A stretch of DNA of 64,000 nt from positions 584,336 to 648,335 of the forward strand of contig CBDFKQ010000014.1 in NCBI GenBank assembly GCA_965248855.1, read 5' to 3'. Numbering within the stretch: position 1 is the stretch's first letter; every line of letters starts with the position of its first letter. The notes beneath the pieces are model-generated. The model was not told the origin of the DNA. It was given only the letters and a program-made list of their open reading frames with translations, and did no database searches. Shown here in pieces: positions 53,438-63,006 of the stretch. The DNA comes from CBDFKQ01 sp965248855. GTDB lineage: Bacteria; Bacteroidota; Bacteroidia; Cytophagales; 172606-1. Both the position numbers and the translations under genes were made by a program.

Positions 53438-54628
53438 CTATTTTAAAACTCCTAATTCTTTACCAACTTCTGTAAATGCCTGAATAGCTTTATCTAAATG
53501 TTCTTTTTCGTGTGCAGCAGAAATTTGAACCCTTATTCGTGCCTTTCCTTTTGCTACCACAGGATAGTAAAAACCAATTACATAAATTCCTTTTTTTAAT
53601 AATTTTTCTGCAAATTGTTGCGCTAAGGATGCTTCATAAAGCATTATAGGAACGATAGGATGCTCACCTTTTTTTATATCAAAACCTGCTTCAGTAATCT
53701 TTTCACGAAAGTATTTTGTATTTTCTTCCAGTTTATCTCTCAATTCAGATGATTTAGAAAGCATATCTAATACTGCAATAGAAGCACCTGTAATGGCCGG
53801 AGCTAAAGTATTTGAAAATAAATATGGTCTTGACCGCTGGCGAAGAATTTCTATAATTTCTTTCTTTCCTGACGTAAACCCTCCTGATGCACCCCCCAAT
53901 GCTTTTCCTAATGTACCTGTAATAACATCAATTTTACCCATCACATTATGAAATTCATGTGTACCCCTTCCGGTTTTACCAATAAAACCTGTAGCATGAG
54001 ATTCATCGACCATTATTAAAGCCTTATATTTATCTGCCAAATCGCATATTTTATCTAATTGCGCAATAGTTCCATCCATTGAAAAAACACCATCTGTAAC
54101 AATAATTCTATGTCTTAAATTTTGCGTTTCTATTAATTTTTCTTCCAAATCAACTAAATCATTATGTTTATATCGGTACCGTTGTGATTTACTCAAACGC
54201 ACGCCATCAATGATAGACGCATGATTTAATTCATCGGAAATTATTGCATCTTGTTCGTTAAATAAAGGTTCAAAAACCCCTCCATTCGCATCAAAAGCCG
54301 CTGCATATAAAATAGTATCTTCGGTGCCTAAAAAAGTCGATAAGTTTTTCTCTAAAGTTTTATGAATATCCTGTGTACCACATATAAATCTTACTGAAGA
54401 CAGACCGTATCCGTGTGTATCAAGTGCATCTTTTGCAGCCTGAATGACCGTTGGGTGAGAAGAAAGACCAAGGTAATTATTAGCACAAAAATTTAAAACT
54501 TTTGATGCCTCGGTTGTTTCAATAACCGCATCTTGAGGTGTTGTAATTATTCTTTCATTTTTATATAATCCGGCTTCTTTTATTTCTTTCAATTCTTTTT
54601 GAAGAACGGGTTTTAACGTTTGGTACAT
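53438..54628 (-). CDS. kbl: Glycine C-acetyltransferase (2-amino-3-ketobutyrate CoA ligase)
   Basis: The 396-residue PLP enzyme cleaves 2-amino-3-oxobutyrate with CoA to glycine and acetyl-CoA, the second step of threonine catabolism. Family features: NFCANNYLGLSSHP, FDANGGVFEPLF, SIIDGVRLSK, MVDESHATGFIGKTGRGT, and the PLP lysine in TGTLGKALGGASGGFTSG. The reading CGTQDIHKTLEKNLSTFLG and the length match Kbl rather than the related KAS or AONS enzymes, though serine palmitoyltransferase-type relatives are similar. No tdh gene is adjacent. Confidence 0.93.
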   Translation of the reverse strand: MYQTLKPVLQKELKEIKEAGLYKNERIITTPQDAVIETTEASKVLNFCANNYLGLSSHPTVIQAAKDALDTHGYGLSSVRFICGTQDIHKTLEKNLSTFLGTEDTILYAAAFDANGGVFEPLFNEQDAIISDELNHASIIDGVRLSKSQRYRYKHNDLVDLEEKLIETQNLRHRIIVTDGVFSMDGTIAQLDKICDLADKYKALIMVDESHATGFIGKTGRGTHEFHNVMGKIDVITGTLGKALGGASGGFTSGKKEIIEILRQRSRPYLFSNTLAPAITGASIAVLDMLSKSSELRDKLEENTKYFREKITEAGFDIKKGEHPIVPIMLYEASLAQQFAEKLLKKGIYVIGFYYPVVAKGKARIRVQISAAHEKEHLDKAIQAFTEVGKELGVLK

Positions 54629-54722
54629 ATATTTATTTTTTTAATATTAATTGATAATATCAAGATGTATTTAAACTATCATGAAGAAGTTGATTTGTTA
54701 AATATAAATATTTCTGATTTTA

Positions 54723-54755
54723 TTTATATCAAGCTTTTAAAAAGATTGATATAAA
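54723..54755. repeat. AT-rich hairpin upstream of kbl
   Basis: TTTATATCAA (54723-54732) and TTGATATAAA (54746-54755) form a perfect 10-bp stem. It has the ATATCAA / TTGATAT motif of family I. Confidence 0.45.
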
Positions 54756-54761
54756 TGTTTA

Positions 54762-54820
54762 GAGGGGTTGCTTCCTGTCTGGTTTTCATCCCTTCATCAC
54801 AAAAAGGATTTACACTTTAA
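54762..54820 (-). repeat. Dispersed element, family III, copy b
   Basis: On the minus strand AAAGTGTAAATCCTTTTTGT then GATGAAGG and GAAGCAACCCCTC follows the same order of blocks as the element at 48795-48880 (GAAGTGGAAATCCTTTTTGT, GAAGGCAACCCCC), with the middle shortened. Confidence 0.45.
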
Positions 54821-54870
54821 TACTCAACTTTAAAAAGAAAAATAAAATTTTAAATCACAAAAAATAAATC

Positions 54871-54912
54871 AAATTTATAATTATCAATTTATCGATATCA
54901 GTATATTCATAT
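54871..54912 (-). repeat. Dispersed AT-rich repeat, family I, copy d
   Basis: On the minus strand TATGAATATACTGATATCGA then TAAATTGATAATTATAA differs from copy c (48714 onward) at only a few positions. Confidence 0.55.
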
Positions 54913-54917
54913 TTTTT

Positions 54918-55331
54918 TTAAAGAATTAAAACTATAGTACCTCCAATAATAAGTGCTGCACCAATTCCTGTTTTCAGAGTTAAGGTTTCACCTAAAAAAA
55001 TCACAGATAGCATTATCGCTATTGCGACACTAAGTTTATCAACGGGTGCAACCTGCGAAACTTTCCCCAGTTGTAAAGCTTTAAAATAAAAAATCCATGA
55101 AAGTCCGGTAGCCAAACCTGATAAACATAAAAAAATCCAGTTTGTTTTTGTTAATGTATTTATTCCTGATAAGTTATTTTTTGCAATCACAATCCCCCAG
55201 GCAACTAATAAAATAACAATTGTTCGAATAGCAGTAGCCAAATCACTATTTACATTTTTAATTCCAATTTTTGCTAGAATGGCAGTAAGTGCGGCAAAAA
55301 CTGCAGAAAGCAAGGCATAAATCCACCACAT
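54918..55331 (-). CDS. EamA-family transporter (half-size)
   Basis: The 137-residue membrane protein has about five helices and the EamA pattern MWWIYALLSAVFAALTAILAKIGIKNVNSDLATAIRT, then GLATGLSWIFYFKALQLGKVSQVAPVDKLSV and a closing GETLTLKTGIGAALIIGG. It is a single EamA unit; such short members form dimers to make a full transporter of the drug/metabolite superfamily. The substrate is unknown. It is the last gene after FkbM methyltransferase and rhomboid, same strand. Confidence 0.92.
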   Translation of the reverse strand: MWWIYALLSAVFAALTAILAKIGIKNVNSDLATAIRTIVILLVAWGIVIAKNNLSGINTLTKTNWIFLCLSGLATGLSWIFYFKALQLGKVSQVAPVDKLSVAIAIMLSVIFLGETLTLKTGIGAALIIGGTIVLIL

Positions 55332-55389
55332 TTTTTATAATGTTTAAATTTGAAACGAGACTGCCTTAAAATTTATTGATACCTATTTT

Positions 55390-56151
55390 TTATGCTTTGT
55401 AAAAACTTAAATATCTTTGTTTAGATTCATGCAATACTTTATAACCTTTTTCAGACAATTGATCTACATATTTTTGAATACGTAACCGATTTTGTTTATA
55501 AGTAAGTTCAGCATTGTGATGAAATTCCAAATAAATAGCTCTGATAGAGATATTTTGATTTAAAATATTATCCAAAACCTTATATTCTGCTCCTTCAATA
55601 TCTAATTTTAATAGATCTATTTGCTCATTTCCTATTTCATCCATTATGCTTTTTAATTGTTTTGCAACCACATCAATATAAGTTTCGGAAGCTTGAATAT
55701 TAGTAATAGAATGCGAAACATGATTTTTATTAATAGGTTCGTAAAAACGAACGGTTGTATCTTCATCCCATAGAGCATATGGAAAATATTGCAATAAATC
55801 TATCTTTGACTTATGTATTAAGTAGGGTTGTTTACTGTCGCCCGCTATCATTACTTCACCTTTTATGGTATTTTCAATTAGAGAATTAAAATGAATAATT
55901 GACTTAGGTGTAGGATCAAAAATATAAACCTTACAATCATACTTATTAACTATTTCAGTCTCAACAGTAATATCTTCACCTGCACCAAAAGAATATACAA
56001 CAGATTTGTCATTTAGCAACTTTTCAGGAAAGTAACAAAACCCATAATCATTTCCAATCCGTAATAATCCCTGAGTTAAATCTTTTTGTAATTTTAATTT
56101 AGGAGAAAAAATCTTATTAATTTTTTGTTTGAGAATTTTAATAATATCCAT
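55390..56151 (-). CDS. FkbM-family methyltransferase
   Basis: The 253-residue protein has the FkbM/SAM-binding layout: VVYSFGAGEDITVETEIVNKYDCKVYIFDPTP (motif I and acidic motif II), ETYIDVVAKQLKSIMDEIG, and LLKLDIEGAEYKVLDNIL, the conserved D-IEGAE segment. The family methylates sugars or other small hydroxyl substrates in polysaccharide and secondary-metabolite synthesis; here the substrate is unknown. It lies between a rhomboid protease and an EamA transporter; a gmd gene is nearby, so a surface-glycan role is plausible (inference). Confidence 0.88.
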   Translation of the reverse strand: MDIIKILKQKINKIFSPKLKLQKDLTQGLLRIGNDYGFCYFPEKLLNDKSVVYSFGAGEDITVETEIVNKYDCKVYIFDPTPKSIIHFNSLIENTIKGEVMIAGDSKQPYLIHKSKIDLLQYFPYALWDEDTTVRFYEPINKNHVSHSITNIQASETYIDVVAKQLKSIMDEIGNEQIDLLKLDIEGAEYKVLDNILNQNISIRAIYLEFHHNAELTYKQNRLRIQKYVDQLSEKGYKVLHESKQRYLSFYKA

Positions 56152-56243
56152 TTTAAGATTTTTTTAATCGAATAAATAAGATTTTTACTTAATAATTATA
56201 TAGATTCTTGTAAATTTTGCATTTTAATAAAAGCATATCTATA

Positions 56244-56816
56244 TCATGAAGGATTTCTAACCTTTATGATATTTCTTTTCGAGCCAAAATAAGCAGCACA
56301 GGCAACACCTACCAATGCACCAAAAAGATGGGATTCAAACGAAACGCCCGGTTGAAGTGGTAGTATCCCCCAAATCAATCCACCATAAAATAAAACGATT
56401 ATTATGGAAATAAGTAGGGAGGTAAAATCTTTTTTAAAAAGACCTATTGAAATTAAAAATCCTGCAATACCGTATAAAACTCCACTGGCACCGATATGAT
56501 AAAATTCTCTACCGAATAACCAAACTAAAAAACCTCCAAGTAGATGGCAAGTTATGAAAACAGTAGATGCCCATTTAGGATAAAATGTAAATAATGTAGT
56601 TCCTAATAATAAAATAGGAATTGTATTAGAAATTAAATGAAGAAAATCAAGGTGGATAAGAGGTGCAAAAAAAATACCTTTTAATCCTGAAATATTTCTG
56701 GGAAGAATACCAAAAGTGGCAAAACTAATATGAAACGCCCATTCTATTATTTTAATAATCCATAATAAAAGAGTAAATCGTAAGGGAAAGAGGGTACTTT
56801 TAAATAAAAGTTTCAT
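56244..56816 (-). CDS. Rhomboid-family intramembrane serine protease
   Basis: With the ATG at 56816 (MKLLFKSTLFPLR) the protein has 190 residues; an upstream TTG at 56825 would start inside the terminator stem. Six membrane helices carry the rhomboid residues: the oxyanion asparagine in HLISNTIP (about 64), nucleophile S111 in GASGVLYG, and the catalytic histidine H163 in ESHLFGALVG. It cleaves membrane proteins within the bilayer; the substrate is unknown. The first of three same-strand genes ending with EamA, it comes after the gmd terminator. Confidence 0.93.
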   Translation of the reverse strand: MKLLFKSTLFPLRFTLLLWIIKIIEWAFHISFATFGILPRNISGLKGIFFAPLIHLDFLHLISNTIPILLLGTTLFTFYPKWASTVFITCHLLGGFLVWLFGREFYHIGASGVLYGIAGFLISIGLFKKDFTSLLISIIIVLFYGGLIWGILPLQPGVSFESHLFGALVGVACAAYFGSKRNIIKVRNPS

Positions 56817-56823
56817 ATTATTC

Positions 56824-56855
56824 AAAAAGGGATAGAATTAATCTATCCCTTTTTT
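56824..56855 (-). terminator. Terminator after gmd
   Basis: AAAAAGGGATAGA (56824-56836) and TCTATCCCTTTTT (56842-56854) form a 13-bp stem with loop ATTAA. A T-run follows on both strands. It separates the secA-SPOR-gmd unit from the rhomboid gene. Confidence 0.9.
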
Positions 56856-56859
56856 TTTA

Positions 56860-57975
56860 TTATTCGTTATAACTAATTATTTCATGACCACTTTGTTGGA
56901 GCAATCGTTCTCTTTTAAATAAATCTATATCTGCCGTTACCATCTCTTTAACTAAGGCGGGTAAATCATATTTTGGTTTCCAACCTAATTTTGTTTTTGC
57001 TTTTGTTGGATTACCTATAAGAAGTTCAACTTCTGTAGGCCTAAAATAATTAGCATCAACCGCCACTACTTCTTTGCCAATTTCAACTTGGTATTCATGA
57101 TTTTTACAGGCAGTTACGTAGCCCTTCTCATTAATCCCTTCGCCTTTAAATTCAATGGTTATGCCTGCTTCAGCAAATGCCATTCTTACAAATTCTCTTA
57201 CGCGTGTGGTAACCCCTGTGGCAATCACAAAATCTTCAGGTTTATCTTGCTGTAACATCAGCCACATGGCTTCGATATAATCTTTAGCATGGCCCCAATC
57301 ACGTTGGGCATCCATGTTGCCTAAGTATAAATTATTTTGTAAGCCAAGTGCTATTCGAGCAACAGCACGAGTGATTTTTCTGGTAACAAATGTTTCACCA
57401 CGCAAAGGCGATTCATGATTAAATAATATACCATTGCAGGCAAACATTTGGTAAGCCTCACGATAGTTTACAGTGATCCAATACGCATACATTTTTGCAA
57501 CTGCATAAGGAGAACGCGGATAAAATGGAGTTGTTTCGCTTTGAGGAACTTCTTGAACTAATCCATATAATTCAGAAGTTGAGGCTTGATAAACCTTGGT
57601 TTTATTTACAAGACCCAATAACCTGACTGCTTCAAGAATTCGTAATGTACCTATTCCATCTACATTTGCGGTATATTCAGGTTCATCAAAACTAACTTTT
57701 ACATGAGACATTGCTCCCAAATTATATATTTCATCAGGTTGAACTTCCTGAATAATTCTGATAATATTAGTTGAATCGCTTAGGTCTCCATAAAATAGTT
57801 TAAAATGAACATTTTTTTCATGAAGGTCTTGATACAAATGATCAATGCGATTGGTATTAAATAATGAGCTTCTGCGTTTTATACCGTATACATTATATCC
57901 CTTATTAATTAAAAATTCAGCCAGGTAAGCTCCATCCTGACCGGTTATTCCGGTTATTAATGCAGTTTTTTTCAT
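56860..57975 (-). CDS. gmd: GDP-mannose 4,6-dehydratase
   Basis: The 371-residue SDR enzyme converts GDP-mannose to GDP-4-keto-6-deoxymannose, the first step towards GDP-fucose and related sugars. Signature features: ITGITGQDGAYLAEFLINKGYNVYGIKRRSS, the NADP contact FKLFYGDLSDSTNI, catalytic YxxxK in SPYAVAKMYAYW, FNHESPLRGETFVTRKITRAVARI and GNMDAQRDWGHAKDYIEAMWLMLQ. No fcl or other step-two gene follows. It is the last gene of a unit with secA and the SPOR protein. Confidence 0.97.
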   Translation of the reverse strand: MKKTALITGITGQDGAYLAEFLINKGYNVYGIKRRSSLFNTNRIDHLYQDLHEKNVHFKLFYGDLSDSTNIIRIIQEVQPDEIYNLGAMSHVKVSFDEPEYTANVDGIGTLRILEAVRLLGLVNKTKVYQASTSELYGLVQEVPQSETTPFYPRSPYAVAKMYAYWITVNYREAYQMFACNGILFNHESPLRGETFVTRKITRAVARIALGLQNNLYLGNMDAQRDWGHAKDYIEAMWLMLQQDKPEDFVIATGVTTRVREFVRMAFAEAGITIEFKGEGINEKGYVTACKNHEYQVEIGKEVVAVDANYFRPTEVELLIGNPTKAKTKLGWKPKYDLPALVKEMVTADIDLFKRERLLQQSGHEIISYNE

Positions 57976-58022
57976 TTTTAAGTTTAATCTGTTTTTTTTA
58001 TATTAAATGGGCGATAAAATTT

Positions 58023-58619
58023 TTATTTATTATCATCTGCTTTTTCGTCGGCAAATTTTTTAATTTCAATTTTATCCGGCACAATTAAAGCATTTGGAAA
58101 TTCTTTCACTAAAGTTTTAAAAACTTTTTGTGCTTCCAGTCTATCCATAAAATCTCCAACTCTTACCCTATAACTTGGCAGAGTAGGCATTAAATGTGGA
58201 GTTTCATCGGGAAAAATTGAATACGATTTATTTCTGGCTTGTAAAGCTTCATCACGACTTTCTCCTACATAAATCTGAACTCGGTAACCGGGCGCTGACT
58301 TTATGGCTTTATTGTGATTTGCAATTGTATCCAATACAATTTGTAATTTATCCGTAACTTCAATAGTGCCCTTGTCTAAAGATTTTGAATTTATATTTCC
58401 CGACGTTTTAGGTTTTACTTCATTTGATGATGTAGGAACTGTTGTATAATGTGGCCTAACCTTAGAAAGGTCTTCAGAATATTTTGAGTTGGAATTTTTT
58501 AATACAGTATTATTAGTATCAGATTTAGAGACCGTAGCTACTGCCTTTTTTGAACAACTAAATAAAACGCCGCAAAGGCAAAAAGTTACAGAAATAAAAA
58601 TATTTTTCAATACATTCAT
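58023..58619 (-). CDS. SPOR-domain lipoprotein
   Basis: The 198-residue protein has a lipoprotein signal (lipidated cysteine in LFSCSKK) and a low-complexity Ser/Lys-rich linker, then a C-terminal SPOR domain (about 110-195; YRVQIYVGESRDEALQARN, PSYRVRVGDFMDRLEAQKVFKTL). SPOR domains bind denuded peptidoglycan at division sites. It lies 16 bases after secA and 47 bases before gmd, so it is likely co-transcribed with both. Confidence 0.92.
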   Translation of the reverse strand: MNVLKNIFISVTFCLCGVLFSCSKKAVATVSKSDTNNTVLKNSNSKYSEDLSKVRPHYTTVPTSSNEVKPKTSGNINSKSLDKGTIEVTDKLQIVLDTIANHNKAIKSAPGYRVQIYVGESRDEALQARNKSYSIFPDETPHLMPTLPSYRVRVGDFMDRLEAQKVFKTLVKEFPNALIVPDKIEIKKFADEKADDNK

Positions 58620-58635
58620 AATTTAAAATTTAGAA

Positions 58636-61600
58636 TTATACCTCAACTAACATACACTTGTTTTGACGGATATCGTCTTCTACTTTTTTGTACTTCACAT
58701 CTTTTACCAAAGTACCATCTACATATCTTACCGTTACCAAATCATTTCTGTTAATAACTTTTTCATTTCTAACCGGAGTCAGTTTTTCGGGTTGAGAGGC
58801 AGGTTCATTTTCAAAGGCTTGATTATTATTGTTATTATTTCCTAATAAAGAATGAGCTTCTTCCTTACTTATTTTTAACTTAGGTTGCTTAGGTGCTTTT
58901 TGATTGCGTACTTCTTTTACTTCCTGCTCATCATCAACGGGAACAAATGATTTCATCAAATAAGATATAATATCACTATTTACCTTTACTACAAATCTCT
59001 GGAAAGATTCTGCAGCTTCAAATTTATATACTAATAATGGATCTTTTTGTTCAAAAACAGCATTTTGAACTGATTGACGGAGGTCGTCCATGTCTCTTAA
59101 ATGTTCCTTCCATTCATGATCTATAATTGAAAGTGTTACATTTTTTTCTATTGCACGCAATAATTCTCTTCCGTCGGTTTCAATTACTTTTTTTAAATTT
59201 GCAACAATCATTGTTTGTTCCCTTCCATCCGAAAAAGGAACAACTACATCCTCAATATTTTGTCCTCTATTTTTGTAAACATCCCTTAATACAGGAATTA
59301 CTTTTTCAACTATCTGATCACCTTTTTCGTAGTATTTAGCTTCAGCTTCTTTAAAAAGTTTTTCTGTAGTAATTACTTCAGCATTTTTTAGTAACAAATC
59401 ATCTGCTGTCACTTGAGTATCCATACCCAAAATACCTATAACCGCTAATTTAAACTCTTCATAATTTCCTGGATTGGATTTTACAATTTCTTCACAGGTA
59501 TCATATAAAATATTTAAAATGTCAAGCTGCAACCTTTCTCCATAAAGTGCATTCATACGCCTCTTATAAATAGCGCTACGTTGGTAATTCATAACATTGT
59601 CATACTCTAACAATCGCTTACGAATTCCAAAATTATTTTCTTCAACCTTTTTTTGAGCTCTTTCAATAGAGTTGGTAATCATCGAGTGTTGAATTACTTC
59701 ACCTTCATCCAAACCTATTTTATCCATAATTTTTGAAAGCCTTTCAGACCCAAATAATCTCATCAGGTTATCTTCCAAACTTACAAAGAACTGCGATGTG
59801 CCCGGATCTCCTTGGCGACCGGAACGCCCTCTTAACTGCCTGTCTACTCTTCGTGATTCATGCCTTTCTGTACCTATAATTGCTAAACCTCCTGCTGTTT
59901 TAGATTCATTAGTAAGTTTTATATCCGTTCCACGACCGGCCATATTTGTTGCAATAGTCACCGTGCCCGGTTTACCGGCGAATGCAACTACTTCTGCTTC
60001 TTTTTGATGAAGTTTTGCGTTAAGTACCTGATGTTGGATTTTTCTGAAAGTAAGCATCTTACTTAATATTTCAGAGTTTTCAACAGAGGTGGTTCCTAAT
60101 AAAACGGGGCGTTCATTTTTTACTAATTCAACAATTTCGTCTACAACGGCATTATATTTTTCACGAGTGGTTTTATAAACTTTGTCCTCCATATCCTGCC
60201 TGATTGGTTTAACATTGGTAGGAATGGTAACTACATCTAATTTATAGATATCCCAAAGTTCGCCTGCTTCTGTTTCGGCTGTACCGGTCATACCGGCAAG
60301 TTTATGATACATCCTAAAGTAATTTTGCAATGTTATAGTAGCATAAGTTTGTGTTGCTTCTTCTACTTTTACATTTTCTTTTGCTTCCACCGCCTGATGT
60401 AAACCATCTGACCATCTTCGGCCATCCATTATACGACCTGTTTGTTCATCTACGATTTTAACTTTGCTTTCATCTAAAATATAATCAACATCCTTTTCAA
60501 AAAGGGTATATGCTTTTAATAATTGTTGAATAGTGTGGATTCGACTCGACTTAATATTATAATCCTGAATTAAGTTTTCTTTTTTATGGAGTTTCTCTTC
60601 AATTGTAAGATCAACTTCGCTATCTATTAAAGTTAATTCGGTTGCTATATCGGGTAATATGAAAAAATGAACGTCTTCTCCACTTGAAGTAATAAATTGA
60701 ATTCCTCTTTCGGTAAGTTCTACCTGATTATTCTTTTCATCAATTGTAAAAAGTAAAGGTTCATCAGCCTCAGGCATTAACTTTGAATTATCTTGAAGAT
60801 AAATATTCTCCGATTTTTGCATTATTGATCGCATACCAACTTCACTTAAGTATTTTATAAGTGGTTTAATTTTAGGCAAGCCTCTATAAGCTCTAAAAAG
60901 AGATAATCCTCCTTCTTTTTCATCCCCGGCTGCTATTTTCTTTTTTGCATCAATTAAAAGATCTCCTGTTATTTTTTTTTGTGCTTCGAACAAACGCACA
61001 ACTCTTGGTTTTAAATCATAAAACTCTTGTTCGTTGCTTCTTTCAACAGGCCCGGCAATAATGAGAGGAGTACGAGCATCATCAATTAAAACCGAATCAA
61101 CCTCATCCACCATAGCATAATGATGTTTGCCTTGAACCAATTCACCTACACTGCGGGCCATATTATCTCTCAAATAATCAAAACCAAATTCGTTATTAGT
61201 TCCGTAAATAATATCTGATTGATATGCTAATTTCCTTTCTTCAGAATTAGGTTGATGTTTGTCTATACAATCCACTCTCAAACCGTGAAATTCAAACAAT
61301 GGAGCATTCCATTCCGAATCACGTTTTGCCAGATAATCATTGACAGTTACTATATGAATTCCTCTACCGGCAAGTGCATTAAGATAAGCCGGTAAGGTTG
61401 CAACTAAAGTTTTCCCTTCTCCAGTTGCCATTTCAGAAATTTTTCCTTGATGCAAAACCACTCCTCCAATTAATTGAACGCGGTAATGAACCATTTCCCA
61501 AGTAACCTCGACTCCGGCAGCAAGCCACTTATTATGCCAAATTGCTTTATCTCCAATTATTTCAACATTCTTTTTAGTTTGTGAAATTTTCCTGTCCCAA

Positions 61601-62016
61601 TCATTTGCCGAAACTTCCAATTTTAAGTTTTCTTTAAATCGTCTGGCAGTTTCACGAACAACCGCAAATGCAGTTGGTAGAATTTCCATCAATACCACTT
61701 CTAACTTTTTATTCCTCTCCTTTTCAAACTCATCAATTTGATTGAATAATCTTTCCTTATGGAGAATATCTAATTTAGGATTATTTTCTATTTCATTATG
61801 AATGGATTGTATTTGACTATCAATATCTTGCAGATGGTTATCGATAATATTTTTTAATTCAGTTGTTTTATACCTCAATTCATCATCAGAAATAGATTTT
61901 AAAGTTGCATAAACCTGCTCAATCTTATCTGCAATAGGTTCAATTAAATTAACGTCTTTTTCTGACTTTGTGCCACCAAATAATTTGGTAACTCCTTTTA
62001 TAATACTGTTTAACAT
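58636..62016 (-). CDS. secA: Protein translocase ATPase SecA
   Basis: The 1126-residue motor drives proteins through SecYEG. It shows ATGEGKTLVATLPAYLNAL (Walker A), DEVDSVLIDDARTPLII (Walker B/DEAD), the helicase motifs MAGRGTDIKL and RQLRGRSGRQGDPG, and long insertions usual for Bacteroidota SecA. It ends in TVRYVDGTLVKDVKYKKVE and NKCMLVEV, not in the CxCxSGKKYKHCHG zinc tail used by most SecA proteins to bind SecB. It is the first gene of a three-gene unit with a SPOR protein and gmd. A candidate promoter lies about 75-110 bases upstream. Confidence 0.98.
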   Translation of the reverse strand: MLNSIIKGVTKLFGGTKSEKDVNLIEPIADKIEQVYATLKSISDDELRYKTTELKNIIDNHLQDIDSQIQSIHNEIENNPKLDILHKERLFNQIDEFEKERNKKLEVVLMEILPTAFAVVRETARRFKENLKLEVSANDWDRKISQTKKNVEIIGDKAIWHNKWLAAGVEVTWEMVHYRVQLIGGVVLHQGKISEMATGEGKTLVATLPAYLNALAGRGIHIVTVNDYLAKRDSEWNAPLFEFHGLRVDCIDKHQPNSEERKLAYQSDIIYGTNNEFGFDYLRDNMARSVGELVQGKHHYAMVDEVDSVLIDDARTPLIIAGPVERSNEQEFYDLKPRVVRLFEAQKKITGDLLIDAKKKIAAGDEKEGGLSLFRAYRGLPKIKPLIKYLSEVGMRSIMQKSENIYLQDNSKLMPEADEPLLFTIDEKNNQVELTERGIQFITSSGEDVHFFILPDIATELTLIDSEVDLTIEEKLHKKENLIQDYNIKSSRIHTIQQLLKAYTLFEKDVDYILDESKVKIVDEQTGRIMDGRRWSDGLHQAVEAKENVKVEEATQTYATITLQNYFRMYHKLAGMTGTAETEAGELWDIYKLDVVTIPTNVKPIRQDMEDKVYKTTREKYNAVVDEIVELVKNERPVLLGTTSVENSEILSKMLTFRKIQHQVLNAKLHQKEAEVVAFAGKPGTVTIATNMAGRGTDIKLTNESKTAGGLAIIGTERHESRRVDRQLRGRSGRQGDPGTSQFFVSLEDNLMRLFGSERLSKIMDKIGLDEGEVIQHSMITNSIERAQKKVEENNFGIRKRLLEYDNVMNYQRSAIYKRRMNALYGERLQLDILNILYDTCEEIVKSNPGNYEEFKLAVIGILGMDTQVTADDLLLKNAEVITTEKLFKEAEAKYYEKGDQIVEKVIPVLRDVYKNRGQNIEDVVVPFSDGREQTMIVANLKKVIETDGRELLRAIEKNVTLSIIDHEWKEHLRDMDDLRQSVQNAVFEQKDPLLVYKFEAAESFQRFVVKVNSDIISYLMKSFVPVDDEQEVKEVRNQKAPKQPKLKISKEEAHSLLGNNNNNNQAFENEPASQPEKLTPVRNEKVINRNDLVTVRYVDGTLVKDVKYKKVEDDIRQNKCMLVEV

Positions 62017-62091
62017 ATAGTTATGAATACGCTGAGAGAAATACTTTACTTGTAAAAAATATATTTTATTTCACAGATTTTACGAAGCGTG

Positions 62092-62125
62092 CAAATTTAT
62101 AACTTTTTTAAGCATTTCAGACAAA
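62092..62125 (-). promoter_or_regulatory. Candidate promoter of secA
   Basis: On the minus strand TTTG (62122-62125), 22-base spacer, TAAATTTG (62092-62099), about 75 bases upstream of the start codon. The spacer is slightly long. Confidence 0.45.
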
Positions 62126-62143
62126 TAGTCATATAAAAAAGAA

Positions 62144-62173
62144 GGCCTCAAAGTTTTTAACTCATTTGAGGCC
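62144..62173 (-). terminator. Terminator after dapF
   Basis: GGCCTCAAA (62144-62152) pairs with TTTGAGGCC (62165-62173), with a 12-base loop and a T-rich tract after it on the minus strand. Confidence 0.85.
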
Positions 62174-62201
62174 TCTATAACAATGATATTAATTTTTTTA
62201 A

Positions 62202-62987
62202 TTAAAAATTTTCTGTTTCAAAATCTCCTTGAAAAACTTCAATAGCAGGACCTGTCAAATAAATATTTTTAAATTCCATTTCGTTTTCTTTTAAAAAACT
62301 AACCTGTAAATCTCCGCCGAGGGTTTTAATTTTTATCGGGCTTTTAAAATTATTATAGCTTGATGCCAGTGCGGCTGCAGTTACGCCTGTACCACATGAA
62401 TATGTTTCGTCCTCAACACCTCTTTCATAAGTGCGAACAAAAATTTTATCTTCTGCTATTTGTTCTACAAAATTTACATTTGTGCCACCTTTAGGGCCAA
62501 AGATTTCGTTATATCTTATGATTTTTCCATTTTCTACCACCTTATAATCTTTTAAATTATTCACAAATTCAACATAATGGGGGGAACCGGTATCTAAAAA
62601 ATTGTATTTTTCATTTCTTTCCACAAATTCAACGTCTTTCATTTTTAAATAAACCAATCCATCTTTAATACTTCCCTCATGTTCGCCATCAATGGCTAAA
62701 AATTTCGCTTCGTTTTCAAAGATATTTAAATTATAAGCAAACTTTACCAAACATCTTCCTCCATTCCCACACATTGAACTTTGGTTTCCATCCGAATTAA
62801 AGTAAACCATTTCAAAATCATATTTTTTATGGTTTTGTAATAATATCAATCCATCAGCACCAATACCAAATCTTCTATTACATATTTTTTCTATTAATTT
62901 TTGATCTACAGGAAAATTTTCGTTCCGGTTATCAATCATTACAAAGTCATTACCGGTCCCTTGGTATTTATAAAAATGTATTTTCAT
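62202..62987 (-). CDS. dapF: Diaminopimelate epimerase
   Basis: The start at 62987 gives the family N-terminus MKIHFYKYQGTGNDFVMIDN; upstream codons (MWLFILII) are not conserved. The 261-residue enzyme interconverts LL- and meso-diaminopimelate for lysine and peptidoglycan. Both catalytic cysteines are visible: MCGNGGRCLVKF and EDETYSCGTGVTAAAL. Also GPKGGTNVNFVE and GSPHYVEFV. It is a single-gene unit between two terminators. Confidence 0.97.
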   Translation of the reverse strand: MKIHFYKYQGTGNDFVMIDNRNENFPVDQKLIEKICNRRFGIGADGLILLQNHKKYDFEMVYFNSDGNQSSMCGNGGRCLVKFAYNLNIFENEAKFLAIDGEHEGSIKDGLVYLKMKDVEFVERNEKYNFLDTGSPHYVEFVNNLKDYKVVENGKIIRYNEIFGPKGGTNVNFVEQIAEDKIFVRTYERGVEDETYSCGTGVTAAALASSYNNFKSPIKIKTLGGDLQVSFLKENEMEFKNIYLTGPAIEVFQGDFETENF

Positions 62988-63006
62988 TATTATAATTAAA
63001 ATAAAA

